48,501 bases of DNA, taken from contig SVPG01000015.1 in the NCBI GenBank assembly GCA_015065975.1, forward strand, positions 1 through 48,501. The letters are read 5' to 3'. The stretch comes from Oscillospiraceae bacterium (GTDB lineage Bacteria; Bacillota; Clostridia; Oscillospirales; Acutalibacteraceae). This document shows positions 1 to 7,067 of this stretch, in pieces. Positions within the stretch are counted from its first letter, which is position 1, and each line of letters begins with the position of its first letter. The translations under genes and the position numbers were made by a program. A model generated the notes under the pieces. The model made no database searches, had not been told where the DNA came from, and saw nothing but the letters and a program-made list of their open reading frames with translations.

Positions 1-106
1 GGAATAGCCTTGCCGCTCTGTTCTTTGAGTTCTTTGTCTACGATTTGATATAAACAACAAATCCGAACCCATCGCCAACCGGCATAAGGTTCGGATTTGC
101 TTGTTG

Positions 107-140
107 TGGTGGACGCTAACGGAATCTCATACCGCTGAGC
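107..140 (-). pseudogene. tRNA-Val remnant, copy 1
   Basis: On the minus strand it reads GCTCAGC, a short junction, then the exact last 20 nt of tRNA-Val including CCA (107-126 on the plus strand). The anticodon arm and most of the D and T arms are missing, so it cannot work as a tRNA. This copy lacks one C found in the other two. Confidence 0.75.
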
Positions 141-292
141 TGTTATTCTGTCAATGAGACTTATCTTTAATGCAGGCGCCCGGGGACAGAATAACAGCTT
201 TGAAAAGCCTGACGGCTTTTCGCAGACGATTCTCAGCCCGTTGGCGACCACGCAAAAAAAGCAACCCCGACCGAATGGTCGGAATTGCTTTT

Positions 293-327
293 TGGTGGAC
301 GCTAACGGAATCTCATACCCGCTGAGC
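293..327 (-). pseudogene. tRNA-Val remnant, copy 2
   Basis: A 35-nt internally deleted tRNA-Val copy: the D-arm start GCTCAGC is fused to the 3' 20 nt of the tRNA including CCA. A hairpin at about 255-292 with a T-rich end follows directly, as in the intact gene. Confidence 0.75.
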
Positions 328-486
328 AACAATGCGTACTTTTCGAGGTGTTCTGCGAATCTTGAGACTACGTTAAAGCACGCATTGATTGCTTTGAAAA
401 GCCTGGCGGCTTTTCGCAGACGGTGCTCAGCCCGTTGGCGACCACGCAAAAAAAGCAACCCCGACCGAATGGTCGGGATTGCTTTT

Positions 487-521
487 TGGTGGACGCTAAC
501 GGAATCTCATACCCGCTGAGC
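487..521 (-). pseudogene. tRNA-Val remnant, copy 3
   Basis: Same internally deleted tRNA-Val form as the copy 194 bp away, again followed in the minus sense by a GC-rich hairpin and T run (about 449-486). Copies 2 and 3 share the same internal deletion, so the deletion preceded the duplication. Confidence 0.75.
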
Positions 522-640
522 AACAATGCGTACTTTTCGAAGTGTTCTGCGAATTTTGAGTTTTGAGCAAAGCACGCATTGATTGCTATGAAAAGCCTGG
601 CGGCTTTTCGCAGACGGTGCTCAACCGAAAGCATGCATAA

Positions 641-676
641 AAATAAAGACCCGACCAAAAGGTCGAGTCTTTGTTT
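641..676 (-). terminator. Terminator of tRNA-Val
   Basis: A hairpin with arms around 645-655 and 661-672 and loop AAAA lies directly after the tRNA 3' end in the minus sense and runs into a T-rich stretch. It is a rho-independent terminator for the single tRNA gene. Confidence 0.8.
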
Positions 677-752
677 TGGTGGACGCTAACGGAATCGAAC
701 CGCTGACAACCTGCACGTCAAGCAGGTGCTCTACCAGCTGAGCTAAGCGTCC
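677..752 (-). tRNA. tRNA-Val (anticodon GAC)
   Basis: The minus strand folds into a complete cloverleaf: acceptor stem GGACGCT/AGCGTCC, D arm with GCTCAGCTGGTAGAGC, anticodon stem CCTGC/GCAGG closing the loop TTGACGT (anticodon GAC, valine GUC codons), T arm with GGTTCGATTCC, discriminator A and a genome-encoded CCA at 677-679. It has its own consensus promoter and terminator, so it is a single-gene unit. Its 3' end is duplicated three times downstream. Confidence 0.96.
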
Positions 753-772
753 GTCTGTTTTATTGCTTGTAT

Positions 773-801
773 ATTATAACCTAACAGACAGCAGGTGTCA
801 A
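773..801 (-). promoter_or_regulatory. Sigma-70-type promoter of tRNA-Val
   Basis: On the minus strand TTGACA (796-801) and TATAAT (773-778) are separated by exactly 17 bp, about 20 bp upstream of the tRNA 5' end. Both hexamers match the consensus perfectly. Confidence 0.92.
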
Positions 802-811
802 GCTTTTTTTG

Positions 812-853
812 AAAAAATATGGGATCCGCGGGTGTAAAACGTCTGCGAATCCC
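812..853 (-). terminator. Terminator of the envelope operon
   Basis: Minus-strand hairpin with arms at 845-853 (GGGATTCGC) and 821-829 (GCGGATCCC), followed by ATATTTTTT. It lies directly after the L,D-transpeptidase stop codon. Confidence 0.7.
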
Positions 854-866
854 TTTTCTTATTATA

Positions 867-2408
867 TTATTCGGTTTCCTGAGCGGTTGATTCTGTCGGC
901 TGTGCGACCGTTGTGGTCGTTTCCGAGGGTTTTGTCGACTCGGCTGTGGTGTCGGTCGAGGTGGTCGAGGAGGTTGTCTGCTCGGTTGTGGACTGAGTTG
1001 AGGCAGATGTCGGCTCGGTGGTCGTTGTGGTAGTAGTTGTCGTCGTCGAGGTGGTGGGTTCTGCGACCGTTATGACGCATTTTGCGACGAATCCGCCGTC
1101 GACCGTTCTGCACGATATCGTGGCGGTGCCGTAACCGACAGCCGTTACAAGGCCGTTGCCGTCGACCCTCGCGGCGGCTGTGTTGCTCGAAAGCCACGTG
1201 CAGGCCTGCTCCGATGCGTTTGCGGGGGCACAGACCGCCTTGAGCTGAATGCTTTCATTGGGCTTGAGTGTGACAGCGGCGGCGGAAAGCGACACTCCCG
1301 CGACAGGTATGCGTCCCGTTGCGGGGTCGATGTACTGCGACGCGATGGAAGGCTTGCCCGCTCCCCTTCCGAGCGGTGAGCCGTTGACTATCTTGATATA
1401 TGTACCCGACGGGCAGAACTGATAGATGAAATATGCCGCCGAAGCACTCGTCCTCATACAGCCGGAGGAAGCGTTCGTGCCGATTGCGGAAACGCTGTTT
1501 TCCTTGAGCGTACCGAAATTCTTGTCGGTATATATCGGGCCGTGTATGAACAGACCGCCGTGATATCTCGTGGCGTAGGGCGAATAGGATTTCGAGCCCC
1601 ATTTGTGCCATTTTTCCTTGCCGCCGAGGGTGAAAACGCCGACGGGAGTCAGACCCGACGTTCTTCCGACCGCGGTCAGATATGTTCTCACGGGACGGGT
1701 GTACTTGCCGTTCTCGTCCTTTGCGTAGATTGTGATTGTGTGCGACCCTTTTTCGACATAGACGAAATAGGGCGATGAATTGACGGGGAAATTCTCGGGC
1801 GAAACGACCTCTGCGGGTTTCTTTGTGGTCGTTGCGGAGGGAGCATTTGCGGCGGCAGACGTCCTCGCGGTGGTGGGTTTGGTTGTCGCCGCTGTCGTGA
1901 CAGGTTCGGTCTCCTCGGCGGCGAGCTCGGTTGTCTCGGCAGTCTCGTCCTGCATAAAGCTCAGACCGCCCGTGTTTATAAGGTCGGCGGAAACATATCC
2001 CTCGAGCCCCGTCTCGCTGATGACGTGATATACGCCGCTGCTGCCGCCCATGATATAAACGACAGCCCCTGCGTCGAGAGTGCCGACAGGCGCGGCGAGA
2101 CTGCTGTCGGAAAAGATATCCGAAGCGCCGTAAAGCACGCCCGTGCCGAGTGCCCCCTCGGGAGCGCTCTCGATGCTGTAATCCTCGCCCGGGTCGGAAT
2201 CGGACACGTCGGAAGAGCTTATCGCGGCGGGAAAAGAACCGAAATCGACATCAGACTCGTCCTCAAAAACGCCCGTCCTGACCGCGGCAAAAAGCATTAT
2301 CGCGGCGAGCAGCACCATCAGTATTATGACCGCCCTGACAGGAGTTCTCGAAGGTCTGACCTCGCCCGGTTCGAGCTTTCTTCTGCCGGTCGTTACCGAA
2401 GTTTCCAA
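867..2408 (-). CDS. L,D-transpeptidase with SH3 and Ig-like domains
   Basis: Predicted cell-wall enzyme of the YkuD (L,D-transpeptidase) family, which makes 3-3 peptidoglycan crosslinks outside the membrane. The 513-residue protein has a short cytoplasmic N-terminus, one membrane anchor (about 25-42), a bacterial SH3-like domain (about 85-145), a Thr/Ala-rich linker (155-205) and the catalytic domain (212-345). The signature is His289-Gly and then SSGCMR, with Cys317 as nucleophile and Arg319. A Big2/Ig-like domain (about 370-450) and a Thr/Ser-rich tail (451-513) complete it. The SH3 and Ig-like domains probably bind the wall; the tail resembles a flexible wall-spanning stalk. It is the last gene of a five-gene minus-strand operon and is followed by a terminator. 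Confidence 0.9.
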   Translation of the reverse strand: METSVTTGRRKLEPGEVRPSRTPVRAVIILMVLLAAIMLFAAVRTGVFEDESDVDFGSFPAAISSSDVSDSDPGEDYSIESAPEGALGTGVLYGASDIFSDSSLAAPVGTLDAGAVVYIMGGSSGVYHVISETGLEGYVSADLINTGGLSFMQDETAETTELAAEETEPVTTAATTKPTTARTSAAANAPSATTTKKPAEVVSPENFPVNSSPYFVYVEKGSHTITIYAKDENGKYTRPVRTYLTAVGRTSGLTPVGVFTLGGKEKWHKWGSKSYSPYATRYHGGLFIHGPIYTDKNFGTLKENSVSAIGTNASSGCMRTSASAAYFIYQFCPSGTYIKIVNGSPLGRGAGKPSIASQYIDPATGRIPVAGVSLSAAAVTLKPNESIQLKAVCAPANASEQACTWLSSNTAAARVDGNGLVTAVGYGTATISCRTVDGGFVAKCVITVAEPTTSTTTTTTTTTTEPTSASTQSTTEQTTSSTTSTDTTAESTKPSETTTTVAQPTESTAQETE

Positions 2409-2435
2409 AGCTTATTCCCCCTCACAAAGGCAGGC

Positions 2436-2969
2436 TCAGTGACCTGCGGAAAATCCGATGGAAGTAACAGTGTCGTTCTCGACAGTGAAATAAAGCGACA
2501 TCGAAGCGGCGTCGGAAGGATCGACGTAATAGATCATAAAACCGCCCTCTTCGCTGTCGGGCTGACCGTAAGCGGAGATGATATCGTCGCGGCTGTCACC
2601 GATACCGACCGAAGCGGCAGTGCTCCAGCCGTCGGCATAAACGTCGATGCCGTTGATGTAATCGCCGTTCCTGTCGAGCGGAACGGTCGAAATGACGACA
2701 TCGCCGCCGAAATAGGTAAAGCCCTTGTCCATGCCGTTCTCGCCGTAATTGCAGCTTGTCATCTCGGAACACTCGTAATCGTCGCCCAGTTTGTCGAGCA
2801 GAGTCTGAACGTTGTCGCTCGGGCGCACGGTCACGCCGTCGTATGTGAGCGCGATATCCGATTTTTCAAAAGAAGCCGCAGGAGTATCGTCCGAGACGGC
2901 GGGGGTTGAGGTACATCCTGCAAGACAAATAGTTATAACAAGAGTGAATATTACGAGAAGTTTCTTCAT
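2436..2969 (-). CDS. Small lipoprotein, unknown function
   Basis: The frame is open far upstream, but the likely start is the ATG at 2969: GAAAGGA lies 8 nt ahead and the product begins with a clean lipoprotein signal (MKKLL, lipobox LAGC, Cys19). The mature 177-residue protein has acidic, Asp/Ser-rich linkers and two similar halves. One is around 'NVQTLLDKLG', the other around 'DSRDDIISAYG', each a helix followed by a strand and typical of lipoproteins with paired small alpha/beta repeats. No enzymatic motif is seen. It sits between another lipoprotein and the L,D-transpeptidase, which suggests an extracytoplasmic envelope role. Function unknown. Confidence 0.8.
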   Translation of the reverse strand: MKKLLVIFTLVITICLAGCTSTPAVSDDTPAASFEKSDIALTYDGVTVRPSDNVQTLLDKLGDDYECSEMTSCNYGENGMDKGFTYFGGDVVISTVPLDRNGDYINGIDVYADGWSTAASVGIGDSRDDIISAYGQPDSEEGGFMIYYVDPSDAASMSLYFTVENDTVTSIGFSAGH

Positions 2970-2986
2970 ATCGTCCATCCTTTCGG

Positions 2987-3445
2987 TTATTGTGCGGCTG
3001 TAAAGACCATCGGCTGACCGTAATCGAAGCCGGAAATGAGCGGCTCGCCGAGGATCCATGTGAGCGTGAGCTGAGGATCGGCGCGGTTTGCCGTCAGCAC
3101 AGAGGTAAATGCGGCCTCGGTCAGCGTGTCGGAAAGCTCGAGCGTGACCTCGTTTGCCGACATCGACCAGCGTCCGTGGAAAAGACCGTCGATACCCGAA
3201 GAGCTGTTTGAGATAAACTCGACGGTGTTGTCGTCGTAGAAGGTGAGGATATATGAATGACCGTTTGCGGCAAAGGTCCATTTGCCCTTGACGTCGACCG
3301 TTGCGGCGAAGGTCATCGTGGTATCCGACTGGGAAACGGCGGCGCTGCCCGAGCTGCTCACGGTCGGTTCGGGCTTGTCCTCACAGGCGGCGAAGGAGAC
3401 CGTCATGACGAGGAGAAGAAGCGCGATTATCGATTTTTTAAGCAT
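2987..3445 (-). CDS. Small lipoprotein, lipocalin-like beta protein
   Basis: The start at 3445 is chosen because AAGGAG lies 9 nt upstream and the product opens with a lipoprotein signal (MLKKS, lipobox FAAC, Cys21); the longer open frame would overlap the preceding gene. The mature 130 or so residues are mostly beta-strand. The 'VKGKWTF...SYILTFYDDNTVEF...GLFHGRWSMSANEVTLEL' region shows the alternating W-x-F / G-x-W pattern of small lipocalin-like or META-like barrels. The family cannot be named with certainty. It is third in the five-gene envelope operon, 16 nt after the methyltransferase stop. Confidence 0.8.
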   Translation of the reverse strand: MLKKSIIALLLLVMTVSFAACEDKPEPTVSSSGSAAVSQSDTTMTFAATVDVKGKWTFAANGHSYILTFYDDNTVEFISNSSSGIDGLFHGRWSMSANEVTLELSDTLTEAAFTSVLTANRADPQLTLTWILGEPLISGFDYGQPMVFTAAQ

Positions 3446-3461
3446 TTTTCTGATCTCCTTT

Positions 3462-4328
3462 TCACTTTTCGAAAATAGCTGTCGCACCGCACGGAAGAAC
3501 GAGACCGCTCTTCGACACGGGCAGACCTATCTCATCGGCGCTGCATTTTCCGCCCGAAAATGCGTCCGCGAGCTGAGTCGAAAGAATGTATTTCATGACC
3601 GACGGGCTCAGACCCGTTGTGTAGCTGTTGACGAGGAAGAAGAGCGGGTCTTCGGTGAGCACGCCGCGGCACAGACCGACAAGGTCGTATATCTGATCCT
3701 CGAGGCGCCAGACCTCACCCGACGGACCTCTGCCGTAGCTGGGCGGGTCCATTATGACCGCGTCATAGAAGGAACCGCGGCGAATCTCCCTCGCGACGAA
3801 TTTCGCGCAGTCATCGACTATCCAGCGCTGAGGAATATCGGCAAGTCCCGACATGGCGGCGTTTTCCTTCGCCCACTGAGTCATGCCCTTCGAAGCGTCG
3901 ACGTGGCATACGTAAGCACCCGCGCTCAGACAGGCGAGCGTCGCGCCGCCCGTATATGCAAAGAGATTGAGCACACGTATCGGTCGACCGGCTTCGGAAA
4001 TCTTCTTTCGCATCCAGTCCCAGTTGACCGCCTGCTCGGGGAAAAGCCCCGTGTGCTTGAAGCCCATCGGCTTTATGCCGAAACGAAGCGAATCGTAACC
4101 GACCGTCCACGAATCGGGGAGCTTCTTTTTTACGTCCCAAGCGCCGCCGCCTGCCGACGAGCGGACATATCTTGCGTCGGCGGTTTTCCATTCGGGGCAG
4201 GTGCGTTCGGTTTTCCAGATTACCTGCGGGTCGGGGCGAATGAGGAGCTTGCTGCCCCATCTCTCGAGCCTTTCGCCGTTTGACGTGTCGATAAGCTCAT
4301 AATCCTTCCATCTGTCTGCAACTCTCAT
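3462..4328 (-). CDS. SAM-dependent methyltransferase, RlmI/RlmK-like
   Basis: Class I S-adenosylmethionine-dependent methyltransferase of 288 residues. Motif I is VLNLFAYTGGAT (119-130), followed by an acidic loop 'HVDASKGM' (142-149) and motif IV DPPSYGRG (194-201), as in the 23S rRNA cytosine methyltransferases RlmI and the C-terminal domain of RlmL/K. The N-terminal PUA domain of RlmI is absent, so it corresponds to the short stand-alone form common in Firmicutes. The substrate is most likely rRNA but cannot be fixed from sequence. It sits in an operon with envelope proteins, 18 nt after the zinc-ribbon gene, so cotranscription probably does not reflect a shared pathway. Confidence 0.88.
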   Translation of the reverse strand: MRVADRWKDYELIDTSNGERLERWGSKLLIRPDPQVIWKTERTCPEWKTADARYVRSSAGGGAWDVKKKLPDSWTVGYDSLRFGIKPMGFKHTGLFPEQAVNWDWMRKKISEAGRPIRVLNLFAYTGGATLACLSAGAYVCHVDASKGMTQWAKENAAMSGLADIPQRWIVDDCAKFVAREIRRGSFYDAVIMDPPSYGRGPSGEVWRLEDQIYDLVGLCRGVLTEDPLFFLVNSYTTGLSPSVMKYILSTQLADAFSGGKCSADEIGLPVSKSGLVLPCGATAIFEK

Positions 4329-4346
4329 GGAGAAATAATCCTTTCG

Positions 4347-5762
4347 TTATTGCCATTGGTTTTTTGCGCATATTACCTCGACCGTGCCGCCCTCGAGCGG
4401 AACACGGCAGTAGCGCGAATAGTCGTCCGCCCAGTAATAGAGCCATTTGCCGACTATGCTGACCGAATCGATATCGGACTCGCCCGTGAAGACATATGTC
4501 GTTTCGTCGCCCTTGAGGCTGCATCTGAGCAGACCCGATTTTGCCGAGACGAAATAAACGTCGGACGAGGTGAAATTGAGAAATCCGCCCGCAACACCGG
4601 GTTCGTTGAAGTTGACGGCATCGCCGCCCTTGACCGACCTGCGTCTCATCTGCAGAGCGGCATAGTCGACCGTCTCGGGCTCGCCCGTTATGAGATCGAC
4701 GTCGCCCGTCGAAACGAGCACGGTAGTGCCGACGGCGTAATAGAGATTATCGCCCTCGACGGTCAGATAGGCAGCCTTTTCCGAGCCGATGACCTTGGCA
4801 TTCCCACCGTCGGTATCCATCGAGATTATCTTGCCGTAGACGGTGTCCTCAAAGGGGCTTACTATCTTATCGCTCTCATCCGCGCCGAAGAAGGGCAGCG
4901 AGCTGTCCGAAACGGGAGCGGCTGTTGTTGTCGTGGTGAGAGCGGGGTCGTCGGGCTCGATGAAATACATCTTATCCGCACGCACAGTCAGGCACATCGC
5001 CTGCTTTTCGCTCAGACGCTCGGGCGTGACGGTTGTTTCCTCGTCCACACGGCGGAGCGAAGCGCTCCATATACAGCCGTCCGAGCCGATATAATAGAGG
5101 TCGTCGTTGACGATGTTGACGTCCTCGACGGTGTCCTCGGTCACGAGCTGTGCAGTGCCGCCGATGGTCGGCACGCGCCACAGCCTGCCGTCGTCGGCGT
5201 CCGTGCCGTATATCCATTCCTCGGTATAGAGCATCTGCGTCAGGCGGTGGTAGCTCAGCTTGAGCTCCTCTCCCCCGTCGTCGTATGCGGAGACCTTGAA
5301 CAGACCGGGGTTGTCGCCGTAGAGCTTTGAGAAATATATCCATTCGCCGTGCTCGTCGGTCAGCGCGCAGGTGTCCGCGGCTATGCTCGACGATTCGGAG
5401 GCGTAGACATATGCGTGTGTGGTGCTGCAGCTTTCGATCAGTCGAGCCAGACCGAAAACGGCGAGACATATGACAATAGCGCCCGCAACACAGCCTGCGA
5501 TGAGCCATTTCTTGGTATCGTCGGAGGCGTATTCAAGCTTCTTGAATCGCTTTTTTATCGTGAGAAGAATTGGGTCCTTCTTCTTTGCGAGTTTGAGACC
5601 GCCGCTCTGACGGGTTATCATCTCGTCGATGATCTCCTCGTCGGTGGAAGCCTCCTGCGGCGTGTCGGGGGCATAGTTTCCGATATCACGAAGCACCGAG
5701 CCGCATCGCCTGCAAACGCTTGCATATTTGTCGTTGTTGTATCCGCACTGACGGCAAAACAC
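4347..5762 (-). CDS. Zinc-ribbon membrane protein with DUF5050-like propeller
   Basis: A 471-residue protein with an N-terminal zinc ribbon (Cys3, Cys6, Cys17, Cys20), an acidic linker, one transmembrane helix (about 86-109) and a long extracytoplasmic part. The outer part consists of repeats of the form 'WIYFSK...LFKV', 'LYYIGSDGCIWSASL', 'LYYAVGTT', which is the pattern of a DUF5050-type beta-propeller seen in clostridial surface proteins. Starts at GTG (5760-5762) with GGGAGGG 7 nt upstream. It is the promoter-proximal gene of the five-gene operon. A sensory or scaffolding role is inferred from topology only. Confidence 0.82.
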   Translation of the reverse strand: MFCRQCGYNNDKYASVCRRCGSVLRDIGNYAPDTPQEASTDEEIIDEMITRQSGGLKLAKKKDPILLTIKKRFKKLEYASDDTKKWLIAGCVAGAIVICLAVFGLARLIESCSTTHAYVYASESSSIAADTCALTDEHGEWIYFSKLYGDNPGLFKVSAYDDGGEELKLSYHRLTQMLYTEEWIYGTDADDGRLWRVPTIGGTAQLVTEDTVEDVNIVNDDLYYIGSDGCIWSASLRRVDEETTVTPERLSEKQAMCLTVRADKMYFIEPDDPALTTTTTAAPVSDSSLPFFGADESDKIVSPFEDTVYGKIISMDTDGGNAKVIGSEKAAYLTVEGDNLYYAVGTTVLVSTGDVDLITGEPETVDYAALQMRRRSVKGGDAVNFNEPGVAGGFLNFTSSDVYFVSAKSGLLRCSLKGDETTYVFTGESDIDSVSIVGKWLYYWADDYSRYCRVPLEGGTVEVICAKNQWQ

Positions 5763-5798
5763 TCAGAGACCCTCCCGCTTGAAAATTATTATTTATTC

Positions 5799-5807
5799 AG
5801 TATACCA
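5799..5807 (-). promoter_or_regulatory. Extended -10 promoter of the envelope operon
   Basis: On the minus strand TGG-TATACT (TGn extension plus -10 hexamer) lies about 40 bp upstream of the GTG start. There is no clear -35 box, as expected for an extended -10 promoter. Confidence 0.55.
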
Positions 5808-5853
5808 TATTGTATATATTATTTCCATAATTATTTTGTAAACAGTCCCGCGA

Positions 5854-5882
5854 TTGACAGGCAAACGGTGAGGTGATAAAAT
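5854..5882 (+). promoter_or_regulatory. Promoter-like TTGACA-17-TAAAAT
   Basis: TTGACA (5854-5859) and TAAAAT (5877-5882) are spaced by 17 bp. The -10 box overlaps the Shine-Dalgarno-like GAGGTGAT that serves the ATG at 5888, so transcripts from this promoter would begin at or just after that ATG. Confidence 0.5.
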
Positions 5883-5887
5883 TAAAT

Positions 5888-6352
5888 ATGGCTTTTGCAG
5901 GAGGAGAAAGGTGTGAGTGTGTGCTGAACGGGTGTTTATCGGAGAACCGAATCAAAAATTTCGATTCTGTAATGCCTTATTTTCAGACGGTTGCCGATGA
6001 TCTGTTACTGTTCAGAAGCAAAACCGATCATTCGCCTGCCTCCGATGGAGCTTTTGTTGTTTCCCTGAGTTATGACTCGGAGTCCGAAAAGCATTATCTT
6101 GAATACGAGGGAGACATAATCGGCGAAGGCGAAGCGGTAGAACAGATCGCAGATGCGTTTGATAATGACTCAAGATTATACCAAATCAGGGTTTATGACG
6201 GATATGTCGATTTCAGAAATAAACACGGTGATTTTTCTGTTGTATACACCGCCGGCGGAGAAAGACCCACACACCTTTTTTATTATGGCGGTCGGGTAAA
6301 AGCGGATTGTGTGATAAAGGAAAATGATAACTGGTATCAGGTCTTTATATGA
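5888..6352 (+). CDS. Hypothetical protein, AT-rich gene
   Basis: No family recognised. About 154 residues, acidic, with alternating short strands ('FVVSLSYDSESEKHYLEYEG', 'YVDFRNKHGDFSVVYTAGG') and no signal peptide or membrane segment, suggesting a small cytoplasmic alpha/beta protein. The ATG at 5888 follows GAGGTGAT (5870-5877), a long anti-SD match. Alternatives are GTG 5873 and GTG 5921; the latter fits a transcript starting from the TTGACA promoter with AGGAGGAGAAAGG (5899-5911) as SD. Its TGA overlaps the ATG of the RDD gene by 4 nt, so the two are translationally coupled. Base composition is AT-richer than the flanking operons. Confidence 0.7.
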   Translation: MAFAGGERCECVLNGCLSENRIKNFDSVMPYFQTVADDLLLFRSKTDHSPASDGAFVVSLSYDSESEKHYLEYEGDIIGEGEAVEQIADAFDNDSRLYQIRVYDGYVDFRNKHGDFSVVYTAGGERPTHLFYYGGRVKADCVIKENDNWYQVFI

Positions 6353-7047
6353 GAGAAAATTTTGAAAAGGTCGGTGCGTGGAAAATGGGAGCGAAAAAAG
6401 AGGCGGGCAAATTACATAGAATCATGGCCGCTCTGGTCGATATGGGGATATCGTCGGTCATCTCTCTGGTGATTGTGCAGTTGTTGAGACTGACAGGGCT
6501 CAATTGCAGTCTGATATGGTTCTTTTTGATAAGCATTATCGTCTTTGAACTGCGAGATATCATCGGACGAAGCGTCGGCAAGCGGATATTCGGATTATAC
6601 ATTGTCGATTCGTCAGATGGAGCCGAGAAGGTATCCGCACTGCGTTTGCTGCTGAGAAACAGCGTTGATATTGTTTTCCCTGCGGCGTTATTCCAAATAT
6701 ATAAGCATAACAGCAAAAGCGGAGACAGGCTTGCAAAAACAAAGGTGTGCAGCGCCGAGGGCAAAAACACGGCAATAAAATGGATATCGGTCATCGCTGC
6801 TGCCGTATTATTATACGTTTCATATAACTGTGCAGGCTTTTCATATATGAAAAACACCGACGCATATAAAAACGCTGTTGACCATCTGTGTGTCAGCGGT
6901 TACTGTGAAAGCTCGAACGAATGTGAGCTGAAGGCAGGAAATGTTTTCGGACGCAGGGCAGGTTTTAATATTCAGACAGGCAAAAACCGTTATGATATCA
7001 TACTGGAATATATTGACGGCGAATGGAAAGTGACCTATTGTGAGTGA
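6349..7047 (+). CDS. RDD family membrane protein
   Basis: A 232-residue integral membrane protein with the RDD signature: Arg24 and Asp31 in the first helix (RIMAALVD), an Arg69-Asp70 pair after the second helix, 'GRSVGKRIFGLYIVD' (73-87), and 'GDRLAKT' (125-131) ending the domain. Helices lie at about 26-48, 53-67 and 143-160. The C-terminal 70 residues form a soluble domain outside the usual RDD core. The family's function is poorly known (some members are linked to ion exchange). The start overlaps the preceding stop in an ATGA, and the tyrosine phosphatase gene follows after 20 nt. Confidence 0.85.
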   Translation: MRENFEKVGAWKMGAKKEAGKLHRIMAALVDMGISSVISLVIVQLLRLTGLNCSLIWFFLISIIVFELRDIIGRSVGKRIFGLYIVDSSDGAEKVSALRLLLRNSVDIVFPAALFQIYKHNSKSGDRLAKTKVCSAEGKNTAIKWISVIAAAVLLYVSYNCAGFSYMKNTDAYKNAVDHLCVSGYCESSNECELKAGNVFGRRAGFNIQTGKNRYDIILEYIDGEWKVTYCE

Positions 7048-7067
7048 AGATAAGAAGGGAAAACGAA

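Larger units (their letters stand above)
58..640. repeat. Array of tRNA-Val 3'-end remnants with hairpins
   Basis: Three successive cassettes lie downstream (minus sense) of tRNA-Val. Each holds a roughly 35-nt remnant of the tRNA (at 107-140, 293-327 and 487-521), then a strong hairpin (stems 58-69/88-99, about 255-292, about 449-486), then spacer DNA. The second and third cassettes repeat at about 194-bp spacing and are nearly identical over most of their length, including a GAAAAGCC/GGCTTTTC mini-hairpin in the spacer (also near 591-606). The stretch holds no credible protein gene. Duplication of the tRNA 3' end plus its terminator, or repeated integration/excision at the tRNA, could produce it; this is inference. 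Confidence 0.8.

Noticed and set aside
154-658. Open frames of 121 aa (plus) and 96 aa (minus) in the tRNA-Val repeat array
   Set aside because: They are read out of duplicated tRNA remnants and hairpins, have no ribosome-binding sites, and repeat internally only because the DNA does.
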